From NCBI GenBank assembly GCA_023397655.1, contig JAEWTW010000026.1, positions 186,001-250,000 on the forward strand: a stretch of 64,000 nt of DNA, in the 5' to 3' direction. The notes under the pieces are model-generated. The model did no database searches. It was not told where the DNA came from and was given only the letters and a program-made list of their open reading frames with translations. This DNA comes from Bacillota bacterium. GTDB lineage: Bacteria > Bacillota > Clostridia > Christensenellales > SZUA-584. The translations under genes were made by a program, and so were the position numbers. This document shows positions 53,632-61,812 of the stretch, one piece after another (position 1 is the stretch's first letter; every line of letters begins with the position of its first letter).

Positions 53632-53673
53632 ACTATAAGACTATAATGAGAAAAATGGCGTTACCAAGGTAAC
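53632..53673 (-). promoter_or_regulatory. Divergent promoter with Crp/Fnr-like palindrome
   Basis: The palindrome GTTACCAAGGTAAC (53660-53673) is centred at 53666.5. A minus-strand TATAGT -10 box at 53632-53637 would place the start near 53625, so the centre is about -41.5, as for class II activation of the permease operon. The same site lies 22 bp before the regulator's own start, where binding would repress it. Its half-site GTTRC matches the palindrome at 49695-49708. Confidence 0.62.
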
Positions 53674-53694
53674 ACAGCAGGAAGGGATTGTTGT

Positions 53695-54354
53695 TTGAAT
53701 CAAAATTTTAAACTTTTGCAGGTCTCAACTTTGCTTAAAGGGTTGCGGCCCGAAGACATACAAACCTATGTAAAAGAAAATAGGTTTCGACTCGTTTCAT
53801 ACAAGAAAAACACTGTTATTCATTTTGAGGGAGAGCCATGCACCAGTCTGGAAATAATCCTTTCCGGCAAGGTGGCGGTGGAGCGTATTGACGAGTCCGG
53901 TGGCTTGCTTGCTATCGCAGAGTTCTATAGTGATGATATTCTGGGAGGAAATTTATTGTTTTCCAGAAATCCATGTTATCCGATGACCATTACAGCTCAA
54001 CAGCCTTCTGTAATTGTTGGAATCGAAAAAGATCTGTTGTTTAAAACATTCTGCAGCAATCCAGCTTTTTTACAAATGTATTTGGAATATGTTTCAGACC
54101 ACGCCTTTATTTTGGGCGATAAAATTAAGCACTATATCAACAAAACCATAAGGGAAAGTCTGATGAGCTTCCTTAAGTATGAAAGCAAAAAGCAAAATTC
54201 TAATCATGTTCAGCTGAATATGACCAAGAAGGCACTGGCGGAAAAGATCGGCGTACAGCGAACATCGCTTTCTAGGGAGTTGTCTAAAATGAAGCATGAT
54301 GGGCTCATTTTATTTGATGCGGAATCTGTAACGATACTCAAAAACAACCAATGA
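53695..54354 (+). CDS. Crp/Fnr-family transcriptional regulator
   Basis: The 219-residue protein starts at a TTG with GGAAGGGA upstream. It has a cyclic-nucleotide-type sensor barrel (residues ~20-130), then a winged helix-turn-helix (MTKKALAEKIGVQRTSLSRE, ~173-192). It lacks the N-terminal cysteine cluster of Fnr, so it may sense another signal, perhaps through heme or ligand. Shared palindromes suggest it controls the divergent permease operon and the cupin-hemerythrin-hcp operon. Confidence 0.88.
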   Translation: MNQNFKLLQVSTLLKGLRPEDIQTYVKENRFRLVSYKKNTVIHFEGEPCTSLEIILSGKVAVERIDESGGLLAIAEFYSDDILGGNLLFSRNPCYPMTITAQQPSVIVGIEKDLLFKTFCSNPAFLQMYLEYVSDHAFILGDKIKHYINKTIRESLMSFLKYESKKQNSNHVQLNMTKKALAEKIGVQRTSLSRELSKMKHDGLILFDAESVTILKNNQ

Positions 54355-54414
54355 ATAACACTTCATTTTTTTGATAGGTTACATATTCGCTCTGAACTAT
54401 CATATAGTCAAGTG

Positions 54415-54537
54415 TGGCGAATAGATTACATTGACTTTCGGCCCCACAGTTCCCTAGGGAATTTAACTCCAAGAGATTATGTTTTGGCGATGGAATCTGC
54501 CATCCAATTACTTCTAGAATATATCCGAAATTACTAA
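54415..54537 (+). pseudogene. IS3-family transposase remnant (C-terminus)
   Basis: The frame WRIDYIDFRPHSSLGNLTPR, ending with a stop at 54537, matches the end of the IS3-family OrfB integrase core (RPHSSLG..TP). Upstream the frame is lost after a few codons. Only about 40 codons remain, so the element is dead. Confidence 0.8.
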
Positions 54538-54771
54538 CATTTTGACCTGACCAGTTTCCGGAAGACCCTCAATAATCCGAAATTCTCACTTTCAACTTGT
54601 ACAATTCTGTGGGATAGGGTCGATTATGAGCGCGCACCAATTCATTTATAATTATTATATTCAGCATTATCAGAGTTGTTAAGAACCGTTTTCATGGTTC
54701 TCTTATTCACTTTTGCTACTTTTTAAAATTGGACAGACACCTTTACTTCAGCTCATCGTTATTAATCTGGT
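54538..54771. other. Non-coding stretch between IS3 and acetyltransferase remnants
   Basis: No gene is visible. It contains a small hairpin (AGAACC/GGTTCT near 54681-54702) and the string ATTGGACAGACACC near 54728, which resembles an IS terminal repeat but has no visible partner. Confidence 0.5.
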
Positions 54772-55366
54772 TCGCGGAGCATACACCAGATTCGGTAATT
54801 GAATTTTAGGATACATGCATTGTATACCAGTTTGAAACCGTGCTTTTGATAATATTCTACATTTCTCTACTTATGCGTTTCAAGGTAAATAGTAGCTTTC
54901 TGGCATTGGCATCATCAATAACTTGTTGAACAAGCGCGGTCCCAATACCTTTTGACTTTTTATCCACATCAACCGCGAGAGTCCATATATAGAAATATTG
55001 CCGGTTTATCATTAACTCTATTCAAGTTTTATCAACAAAATCTTCACATTCCATGGAGCGATAATAATTCCTAAAGCCAAGCGCAAACGGAGAAAGTAAA
55101 AATCCGTTTTGAATATATTCTAATATGGAGATTTTTGTTTTTTCTGGAGGCATAATCGAGATTACGCCTGAAAGATCAGGAGAAGTATACACTTCACCGA
55201 AGCGTAAAGCCGTACGCAAGATATTTCTAAAATACCACGGCAAAAAACGAGCACGACGCTTCGAATCAAGGAAATATAAGGTAAACCTTGGACAGTCAAA
55301 GAAAGAATTGGCCAAGACCTCAGACGCTCTACGAAGATGATGTGGGTCCAATTTGATAATTTCCAT
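54772..55366 (-). pseudogene. GNAT acetyltransferase pseudogene
   Basis: The first 114 residues (MEIIKLDPHHLRRASEVLAN...) are intact. After an in-frame TGA at 55022 the same frame continues with LAVDVDKKSKGIGTALVQQV, the acetyl-CoA-binding motif of GNAT enzymes. A further frameshift then leads to VEYYQKHGFKLVYNACI and a stop at 54772. The order and motifs match a normal ~200-residue GNAT protein broken by at least two changes. Confidence 0.85.
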
Positions 55367-55508
55367 TATTTTACTCCAGTTGTATTTGTTTCCACTATCT
55401 CGGATAATCTTATGCTAACACGAAAGCTGATACTGGGAATATAGTGACATTTTAACCTTTTTACCAGATTGGATCATGCTTATATGGAATTTAAACATAA
55501 AACCGATA

Positions 55509-55589
55509 ACAAAACTTGCTAAGATTAAAAACGAAGAGCTTCTTTCATTTGATGCTGAATCTGTTACAATACTCAAAAACAACCAATGA
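55509..55589 (+). pseudogene. 3' fragment of a second crp/fnr-like gene
   Basis: The last 15 residues encoded here (FDAESVTILKNNQ and stop) are identical to the end of the regulator at 53695. The preceding TKLAKIKNEELLS is a diverged version of RELSKMKHDGLIL. The DNA is also similar through the stop and following bases. It is the tail of a duplicated gene whose body has been lost. Confidence 0.75.
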
Positions 55590-55629
55590 ATATCTGAATC
55601 AAACTCCTTACTAACGTCATACTAGCTGT

Positions 55630-56661
55630 TTAGTAATCACCCATGCGGTAATCTTGAATACTGTCTTTTGGAATCGTGCTTATGTTATCCGCCGCTTTTC
55701 CAGTCCCGATAGCGACGCAAGAAATAGCGTCCTCTGCGACATAGCATGGCAGGCCGGTTTTCTCGCTAATAAGCCTGTCCAGGCCATACAAAAGCGCGCC
55801 TCCCCCGGTTATACAAACACCATTTTCCGTTATGTCAGATAAAAGCTCGGGGGGCGTGCGTCCAAGAACATTGTGGATAGTTTCTAACATAGAGCTTAAA
55901 GGTTCATCAAAAGCCTCTATGATGTCGTTAGAATTTAACGTTATTGTCTTGGGTAAGCCCGACACAAAATTTCGGCCTGCCACCTCCATGTAAGCTTTTT
56001 CTTTCCTTGGAAATGCAGAACCAATGTTCATTTTAATATTTCCGGCGGTCTTTTCACCGATAAAAATGTTATACTTTTTTCGCATATATCTGATCACAGC
56101 TTCATCCAGTTTATCCCCGGCAACTTTTATTGATTCGTTCACGACCATGCCACCTAACGCAATAACTGCAACATCAGTTGTTCCGCCGCCGATATCGATG
56201 ATCATGTTTCCATATGGAGCCCCAATATCTATACCGGCACCGATTGCGGCTGCGATTGGCTCTTCAATCAGGTTGGCCTGTTTCGCGCCGGCTTCCTCTG
56301 TCACCTCAATTAATGCCCGCCGTTCAACCTCAGTCACTCCTGATGGTACGCACACCATCACCCTTGGTTTGAAAAACAGCCTTCTGCCGATAACTTTGCG
56401 AAGAAAAAAACGCAGCATCCTCTCAGTGTCATGATAGCTTGAAATAACACCATCTTTCAGCGGGCGCACAACAACAATATTTCCAGGCGCCCTACCAAGC
56501 ATAGCATGGGCTTCTTCTCCAATGGCAAGCATATCCCCAGTATTTCTGTTAACCGCAACCACTGATGGTTCGCTTAGTACAATTCCTTTTCCCTTTACAT
56601 ATATACGGACGTTTGCTGTACCGAGATCAATCCCTATACTCTCATTCTCAAGAAACCCCAT
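55630..56661 (-). CDS. mreB: MreB/Mbl-type actin-like cell-shape protein
   Basis: The 343-residue protein has the actin-family phosphate loops IGIDLGTANVRIYV (residues ~9-22) and IIDIGGGTTDVAVI (~155-168). Later come a GGGALLYGLD motif near 287 and a TGGG adenosine motif. It polymerises at the membrane and guides wall synthesis. It is not followed by mreC/mreD, as is common for the mbl or mreBH paralogues in Bacillota, so it may be a secondary copy. Confidence 0.92.
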   Translation of the reverse strand: MGFLENESIGIDLGTANVRIYVKGKGIVLSEPSVVAVNRNTGDMLAIGEEAHAMLGRAPGNIVVVRPLKDGVISSYHDTERMLRFFLRKVIGRRLFFKPRVMVCVPSGVTEVERRALIEVTEEAGAKQANLIEEPIAAAIGAGIDIGAPYGNMIIDIGGGTTDVAVIALGGMVVNESIKVAGDKLDEAVIRYMRKKYNIFIGEKTAGNIKMNIGSAFPRKEKAYMEVAGRNFVSGLPKTITLNSNDIIEAFDEPLSSMLETIHNVLGRTPPELLSDITENGVCITGGGALLYGLDRLISEKTGLPCYVAEDAISCVAIGTGKAADNISTIPKDSIQDYRMGDY

Positions 56662-56698
56662 TCTTTACTCCCAAATTAATTAATGCAACAAAGTCTGC

Positions 56699-57112
56699 TT
56701 ACGATTGTTTTGCCGCAAGCCTTTCCCATGCTTCTGGTTGATAAATGACTTTTTTTACTTCAACCTTTGTGATACCGGAAGGTACTTTCCATTCAAAACT
56801 ATCTCCCTCTCGGTATCCAAGGATTGCGGTTCCAATTGGCGATAACACGGATATCTTGCTCTGCGATACATCAGCTTCATTTGGATAAACAAGTGAAACC
56901 TCTTCCTCAGTTCCGTCCAGCAACAATAAAACTTTAGAATTCATTGTAATGACATCATTCGGAAGTTTCTCATCGGATACCACTTTCGCCCGCGTTAATT
57001 CCAGATCAAGTTCCCGTACATGGTCCTTATCTTTTGCATATTCTATTTCATCATCAATAATCTCTTTTAGCTTTTTCATGTCGGGCTCTGTAATATATAT
57101 TTTGCGTGACAT
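56699..57112 (-). CDS. GreA/GreB-family (Rnk-like) transcription factor
   Basis: The 137-residue protein lacks the long coiled coil of GreA but has the FKBP-like C-terminal domain (VLLLLDGTEEEVSLVYPNEA, ISVLSPIGTAILGYREGD). This is the arrangement of Rnk-type regulators, which bind RNA polymerase without stimulating cleavage. It overlaps closely with the HAD gene upstream (1-bp gap). Confidence 0.88.
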   Translation of the reverse strand: MSRKIYITEPDMKKLKEIIDDEIEYAKDKDHVRELDLELTRAKVVSDEKLPNDVITMNSKVLLLLDGTEEEVSLVYPNEADVSQSKISVLSPIGTAILGYREGDSFEWKVPSGITKVEVKKVIYQPEAWERLAAKQS

Positions 57113-57113
57113 A

Positions 57114-57953
57114 CTAACCCTCCGATTTCAGATCATATTTTTGTTTCATATACTTTGCTACTCCATCATCGTCGCAGCTATCTATAACTCCTGTGACAAT
57201 TCGTTTAACTTCCTCAATCGCGTTATCCGGAGCAAAACTGAAATCCGCCACATGCATCATATCAATGTCATTATGATTATCACCAAAGACTATAACTTCA
57301 TCTGCTAAAACTCGTTGTTTGAGATTAAGTAACGCATTTGCTTTATTCGCCTTTTCATCAAATATCTCAAGACAGTATAGTCCGTTATATATATTCAAAT
57401 ACATTACGGATTCTATACCTTCTACTGTTTTAATCTTATCTGATACCGATTGTATCTTTTGCTTTTTTCCAGTTAACGCAAAATAAATCACTTGGCGATC
57501 AGTCGCTTCACGCGATAATTGATTAATACGCTTTATTTTCCTGCACTCTTCAATCGCTCTTCTGCTTAAATATTGAGCATCCTGATCTTCCGATTCTGAC
57601 TTATAAAATATGCTTATCGCATTATCCTCAAATGAATACATATATGCATTGCAATCGCATTCATCTAGAATGTTTTCAATCTCAAGCACTTTTTTGTTTT
57701 CAATAGTTCTAACGTCGATATATTTTTTATCATTAAATGAATATAAACATGCTCCGTTCATAATAATGCCGGGAATATTTAAGTCGATATTTTTAAGCTT
57801 ATAGTCGCAACCGTACGCCATTCTAGCCGTAGCAATTGTAAAGAAGCCTCCCTGCGAAACAAACTTATTGATAATATCAACAGAAAACCGGCTCACTTTC
57901 TTTTCGGTATTAAAAAGTGTGCCATCAAGATCAGATACATATAGCGTTTTCAT
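57114..57953 (-). CDS. HAD-superfamily (Cof-type) hydrolase
   Basis: The 279-residue protein has the Cof-type motifs: catalytic DLDGTLFN (residues 8-15), a threonine in FTIATARM near 38, and the metal motif VIVFGDNHNDIDMM near 222. It should dephosphorylate a sugar phosphate or flavin cofactor. Its upstream region is one copy of a duplicated promoter. Confidence 0.92.
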   Translation of the reverse strand: MKTLYVSDLDGTLFNTEKKVSRFSVDIINKFVSQGGFFTIATARMAYGCDYKLKNIDLNIPGIIMNGACLYSFNDKKYIDVRTIENKKVLEIENILDECDCNAYMYSFEDNAISIFYKSESEDQDAQYLSRRAIEECRKIKRINQLSREATDRQVIYFALTGKKQKIQSVSDKIKTVEGIESVMYLNIYNGLYCLEIFDEKANKANALLNLKQRVLADEVIVFGDNHNDIDMMHVADFSFAPDNAIEEVKRIVTGVIDSCDDDGVAKYMKQKYDLKSEG

Positions 57954-58125
57954 TTCAGCCTCCCTTAAAATAATTTGTTATAACTTATCATAGTAAAAGA
58001 CATCCCGCGAAGATGCGAAATGCCTTATATTATTTAATTATTTCTATAATACTATCATATGTGACTATCTATGATTTGTCAATACTGGATTGTGCGCCCA
58101 TTTTTTTGAATGTATGTATTTTAAT
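57951..58125 (-). repeat. Promoter/leader repeat, copy A
   Basis: This 175-bp segment, from the ATG of the HAD gene upstream, is closely similar to 59192-59368 before the DUF2179 gene. It includes the ribosome binding site (GGGAGG), a conserved leader with the nested hairpin GGCATTTCGC...GGGATGTC, and a promoter. Confidence 0.85.
58054..58082 (-). promoter_or_regulatory. Consensus sigma-A promoter of the HAD gene (copy A)
   Basis: On the minus strand TTGACA (58077-58082) and TATGAT (58054-58059) are separated by exactly 17 bp. The transcript would carry a leader of about 95 nt including the conserved hairpin. Confidence 0.85.
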
Positions 58126-58545
58126 CCTTGCTATGATATCACGTACGAAGCTTGTGGGGAGCATTAAAAACTCTGATAAAAACCTTTTATCATCATCACC
58201 TTTTTTAGAGGGCAACTCTCAAATAGTAACAGGTAAGAAACTTCTTAAAATCCGAATCTTTTGTATTTAGTAAATCCTTCAACGATTTTTTCTATGTCAA
58301 TGCCCCTATAAATAGCTTTCCCTCGCACTGAACCGGTTCTCCATTAATGATTTCAAAGACTTTCACATCTCCAATAGAAGTTAGTCCGGCTAGTACCCCT
58401 TATCCATTTATATCCCTCAGTTAACGTTTTACATCATATTTCCCATAGAGTGTAGGGTCGATTGCACTATTTTTCATACATTACTTTGTTAACTCTTTAA
58501 TTTCTTCTTTGTGATTTCCTCAGTCAAATATTTGCATTTAATCAT
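58120..58545 (-). pseudogene. Citrate synthase remnant (N-terminal part)
   Basis: Reading through several stops and frameshifts the minus strand gives MIKCKYLTEE, LYGKYDVKR, GVLAGLTSIGDVKVFEIING, RGIDIEKIVEGFTKYKRFGF, VSYLLLFESCP and LPTSFVRDII. These follow the order of the first ~140 residues of bacterial citrate synthase (LRN.DGTGVLVGLT, RGYD..DIV.GF, RFGFEE..YLLLFGELP, FVRDII). A GGGGGGAG precedes the ATG. At least five disabling changes are visible and the C-terminal two thirds are missing. Confidence 0.8.
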
Positions 58546-58657
58546 CTCCCCCCAAATAATATTTGTTATTATCTTTTGAATAAAGCTAGATACTTTTATT
58601 TCTGTTATTGGCTACATTTAAAGTGATTAGTTCTTTAAGTTGAAGCCCAAATAAGCT

Positions 58658-59194
58658 TCATTTTTTGGTAATATGACCGCCAAAGACGAGATTAACACTA
58701 CTCGTTGTAATAAACACATCCTTCGAATACTTCTTAACTATGTGCACCGCCTCAGAAGTGCGTCTTCTTCTGAGATGCAATATCAGTATTTTGCGCTCTC
58801 CTTCTTTGCCTTCTCCGCCTAAAACCGTCACGCCAAAGTCGTTTTCTCTCAGCTTATCCACAAGCCCTTCGTGGTTGATGTTCTCGGGGACGATAACCTG
58901 AATAGAGCTTATACCAAAGGCAAGCTTGCCTTCCAGCCACGATCCCAAATAGTTACCAAGAGCAAATGCCAAGGCAAAAATGCCAATCTTGATCCAATCG
59001 CTCGAGAAACCGGCAAGCACAGTACCCGTTACAATGAGCCAAAGCGAAACTTCAAAAAAGGCAAGAATACTACCTATTAACCGCTCCCCCCTGTTGATGA
59101 GCATATGTCGCAGGGTAGATACACTGACCTCGATCATCTTACCGAAAAAAATGAATAGGTATACCCATATACTTGATCCTAGAAAAAACTCCAT
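58658..59194 (-). CDS. DUF2179/UPF0316 membrane protein
   Basis: The 178-residue protein has an N-terminal membrane domain with three segments (IWVYLFIFFGKMIEVSVST, LIGSILAFFEVSLWLIVTG and following). A cytoplasmic DUF2179 domain (NDFGVTVLGGEGKEGERKIL) follows from about residue 105. The family (YebE-like) has no defined function. Its promoter and leader are copy B of a local duplication. Confidence 0.87.
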   Translation of the reverse strand: MEFFLGSSIWVYLFIFFGKMIEVSVSTLRHMLINRGERLIGSILAFFEVSLWLIVTGTVLAGFSSDWIKIGIFALAFALGNYLGSWLEGKLAFGISSIQVIVPENINHEGLVDKLRENDFGVTVLGGEGKEGERKILILHLRRRRTSEAVHIVKKYSKDVFITTSSVNLVFGGHITKK

Positions 59195-59368
59195 TTCAGC
59201 CTCCCTTAAAATAGTTTGTTGTAACTTACTATAGTAAAAGACATCCCGCGAAGATGCGAAATGCCTAATATTATTTAATTATGATTCTTTAATGATATTA
59301 TATGCTGCCAACTATGATTTGTCAATACTGGATTGTGTTTACATTTTATTGATTGTATGTATTTTAAT
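59192..59368 (-). repeat. Promoter/leader repeat, copy B
   Basis: Similar to 57951-58125 along its whole length, with the best conservation in the ribosome-binding region, the hairpin GACATCCCGCGAAGATGCGAAATGCC and the -35 region. The two copies are direct repeats 1.24 kb apart. 59369-59466 shows no gene. Confidence 0.85.
59297..59325 (-). promoter_or_regulatory. Perfect sigma-A promoter of the DUF2179 gene (copy B)
   Basis: TTGACA (59320-59325) and TATAAT (59297-59302) on the minus strand are separated by 17 bp, an exact consensus promoter. Confidence 0.88.
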
Positions 59369-59466
59369 ATTTTATGTGTTATTAAATTCATGTAATGTTT
59401 ACTTTTCAATACAAGTCCAGCCATTAATGAATATAGGCTTTATGGCTGACCTTTTGAATTGCAAAC

Positions 59467-59826
59467 TCACAGTGCCTGTGATCTTGTAATACCTATGTCG
59501 TGCCGTTTAAGCTCTGTTCGATAACCAATGCTATCGCTTCTGTTTCGTGCAAACCGGTCAAGCTTATGAACGATAACTACATCAAACAAATCTTTCTTTG
59601 CATCTTTGATCATCGTTAAAAACTCGGGGCGATTATCCGTCATCGCTGATTTTGCACGGTCAATGTATTCAGCAACAACGATAATATCGTTTCGCTTTGC
59701 ATATTCGTTTATCGCGCGAAGCTGAGCATCAATCGATTCATCTCTCTGGTTATCTGAAGAAAATCTTGCGTAAACCGCTGCTCGTATTGTTCCTTTGTTA
59801 TCTCTGATTTTGTCTAATACTTTCAT
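59467..59826 (-). pseudogene. Truncated large serine recombinase (R3)
   Basis: The first ~110 residues match R1 and R2 almost exactly (MKVLDKIRDNKGTIRAAVYA with nucleophile motif YARFSSDNQ). Similarity stops near 59490 and the frame closes after RHDIGITRSQAL. DNA-binding domain, zinc ribbon and coiled coil are absent. The remaining catalytic domain alone should not recombine DNA specifically. It is closer to R1 in its coding part, while its upstream region matches R2 further. Confidence 0.9.
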
Positions 59827-59853
59827 TGCTTCCTCCTTAATAAAATTAGGAAG

Positions 59854-60076
59854 CTAATGCAGCATGAACATTATTAAATTGTCAATGTTCTTATAGGTTA
59901 CCTTAAGTTTATCAGCTTCCGTTTTATATTCAAGGCTGTCAAATATCTTGCTCGTTATATTGGCATTCGTAAATACAACCCATTAATGCATTAAGCAACG
60001 CCGAAAAATCAATTGTGTTTTTTTCATTATAAGATATCTTGAAATTCTGAATTCGGCTCTCCACTCTTTTCTTCAT
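59854..60076 (-). pseudogene. Small ORF ahead of R3, one frameshift from a 73-residue protein
   Basis: An ATG at 60076 with AAAGGA upstream opens MKKRVESRIQNFKISYNEKN and reaches NALMG. One extra G near 59981 then shifts the frame. Removing it joins the frame to VVFTNANITSKIFDSLEYKT and so to the stop at 59854, giving 73 residues. The join matches the R2 copy (LLNARMVVFTNAN). This copy therefore shows the likely full length of the small protein that precedes the recombinases. Confidence 0.6.
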
Positions 60077-60104
60077 ACTCTTTTCCTTTCATGAGCAGAT
60101 AAAA

Positions 60105-60138
60105 ACAGGGCACAATCGCATCAGAGACTGCGCCCTGT
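60105..60138 (-). terminator. Hairpin terminator ACAGGGC/GCCCTGT
   Basis: A 10-bp stem with one mismatch encloses 14 nt. On the minus strand it is followed by TTTTTATC. It would end transcripts coming from the sigma factor side. Confidence 0.75.
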
Positions 60139-60491
60139 TGATATCAGTTTTTATCACTAAGCATCATGAACGGCAATTGGCTATTGCCTCATTGGAATCT
60201 CACCACCCCCTCAACGAGCGGGGTACACTCTGGGACTTAACCTCGACTATGCACAAGTATCATTATCCATCCATGTGGGTCGTCGCCAGAGCCTGCCACA
60301 GCTCATTTTGACATCAGTATTGATCGCTCCCGCGCTTGCGGTCATGGCGTACCTGTCATCCGGCTTTCCCTTCCCGGGTCACATGGAGAAAGTATTCATT
60401 TCTGCCTTTATTCATTTTTCAAGGTACAGAGAGCAGAAAACTGCTCTCATACCCTGAAAGGAAAAAAAGGGGCAAATGCGGGAAAAAATTT
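60139..60491. other. Non-coding or small-transcript region (353 bp)
   Basis: No long ORF is convincing. On the minus strand there are short frames of 19 (MNKGRNEYFLHVTREGKAG) and 32 residues. A perfect hairpin GAGAGCAG-AAAA-CTGCTCTC lies at 60429-60448. The terminator at 60105-60138 follows. The whole could be a leader, a small RNA, or an untranslated tail of the sigma factor gene. Confidence 0.5.
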
Positions 60492-60935
60492 TTATAAAAA
60501 TGCGTTTATACCCAAAACTTTTCTTAGTTTGGTCAGTATTTTATCCTTTCGATATCTGATAGTACTTTCGTCCACACCCAACTGCCGTGAGATCTCTCTA
60601 TATGAGAACTCATAAAAAAAGAGCAACCTTATCAGCTTTTTATCAGCTGCATCCAGTTGCTCTATGGCATTTAGCATCAATTCAATCAATACATTCTTTT
60701 CCGCTTCTTCCTCTACTGATATTTGCGGATTTGCGGATAATAGATCAATCGGCGTTCCGTCATTAAGTGCTTCTTCATAAGATATCCTTTTCCCCCATTC
60801 CTGTCGGCGAACATATTTCTTTCGTTCAAGTTCTGCATAATACTGAGCATATTCGTCTCCGGTCACAATAAACATCACATCACCTATTCGAATTGTTCCT
60901 TTTTTACGATGTTTCTTATAACATCCATCTTTCAT
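60492..60935 (-). CDS. Sigma-70-family factor of a mobile-element type
   Basis: The 147-residue protein has a C-terminal region 4 (DKKLIRLLFFYEFSYREISR and LGVDESTIRYRKDKILTKL). The N-terminal part (YYAELERKKYVRRQEWGKRI) resembles small sigma-like proteins found in conjugative elements of Bacillota. GGAGG precedes its ATG. It may control genes of a local element. No relaxase or conjugation gene is seen in the window. Confidence 0.8.
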   Translation of the reverse strand: MKDGCYKKHRKKGTIRIGDVMFIVTGDEYAQYYAELERKKYVRRQEWGKRISYEEALNDGTPIDLLSANPQISVEEEAEKNVLIELMLNAIEQLDAADKKLIRLLFFYEFSYREISRQLGVDESTIRYRKDKILTKLRKVLGINAFL

Positions 60936-61024
60936 CTAATAAACCTCCATTCTGATTTGTGTTGGATTAATCAGAACGAGGGCGGTGGAGCTCGTATGTA
61001 CACAGGGCTTCCTTTCCCCAAAAT

Positions 61025-61052
61025 AAAAAGGCCGCAGATTAAAACTGCGACC
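61025..61052 (-). terminator. Rho-independent terminator GGCCGCAG/CTGCGACC
   Basis: An 8-bp stem (one mismatch) around a 7-nt loop is followed on the minus strand by TTTTTATTTT. It is well formed for transcripts from the genes at 61237-63706. Confidence 0.85.
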
Positions 61053-61093
61053 TCCAGCAAATGGTTACATATTTGAGGAAAAGCATAAAAATA

Positions 61094-61119
61094 GCCTCGA
61101 CTATTTATTTAGCCGAGGC
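61094..61119 (-). terminator. Rho-independent terminator GCCTCG/CGAGGC
   Basis: A 6-bp stem extended by one pair, followed on the minus strand by TATTTTTATG. It is the first terminator reached by transcripts from 61237 onward. Confidence 0.75.
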
Positions 61120-61236
61120 ATAGATAATGCAGTTCCCCACTATAACCATTCTATTTATATTGACATACACTTACAATTCGATTTGGGTCCATATTTGGTT
61201 CTATATCCGTACATCTTATATCCGTTAACCGTTCGG

Positions 61237-61794
61237 TTATGGTTCACCGTATGGAGTTATTGTATCTGATTCAGACAAAAAGTCCCTAATTGGCGGAATG
61301 ATATATCCCCACAGAATAACCCCAAAGAGGTTTATGGCTTCCTTCTTTCGTTTATAATATTGAGTCCTTTCAATGCTGAGAGTTTCAACTAATTCGGCAT
61401 CCGTGTACTTAACTTTGTTGATATACTGCCTGGTCAATATATTAAAATATAGTTGCCCTAAATCCGGATAGGCATTTAATTTCAGAAGTGCCTTATCAAC
61501 GAGATCTACGAGAAATTTGGTCTCTGTGATGCTTAACAATTTACTTTCTGCTTTTTCTTTGTCAATATCGCTATTAAAATCATATGAGAGATAATCGGCT
61601 AGCTCAGCAATTCTTCGTCCGCCAAAATCATAGGCCTCAGCATCAGCATCATACATAACCTCCTGGGTTCTCCATACAACATTACGATATATACGAAGCA
61701 GTAGTTTTGCTTTATGAAAAGCCTCAACATTAAGCTGTTTATCCCGGTCAACAATCAATGCAAGTTTTTTTAGAGGGCTGTCTTCTTCTTTCAT
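61237..61794 (-). CDS. Phage/ICE-type regulator-like protein
   Basis: The 185-residue helical protein has a possible C-terminal helix-turn-helix (TDAELVETLSIERTQYYKRK, residues ~130-149), as in ArpU/RinA-like late regulators. I do not recognise the N-terminal part. AAGGAG precedes its ATG. It follows the frameshifted small gene by 18 bp. Confidence 0.65.
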   Translation of the reverse strand: MKEEDSPLKKLALIVDRDKQLNVEAFHKAKLLLRIYRNVVWRTQEVMYDADAEAYDFGGRRIAELADYLSYDFNSDIDKEKAESKLLSITETKFLVDLVDKALLKLNAYPDLGQLYFNILTRQYINKVKYTDAELVETLSIERTQYYKRKKEAINLFGVILWGYIIPPIRDFLSESDTITPYGEP

Positions 61795-61812
61795 CTGCGT
61801 GTCTCCTTGAAG

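Larger units (their letters stand above)
60936..61236. other. Intergenic region with two terminators (301 bp)
   Basis: No gene is seen. The stretch holds two consecutive hairpins with T-runs on the minus strand (61025-61052 and 61094-61119), which separate the sigma factor gene from the operon upstream. Confidence 0.6.
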
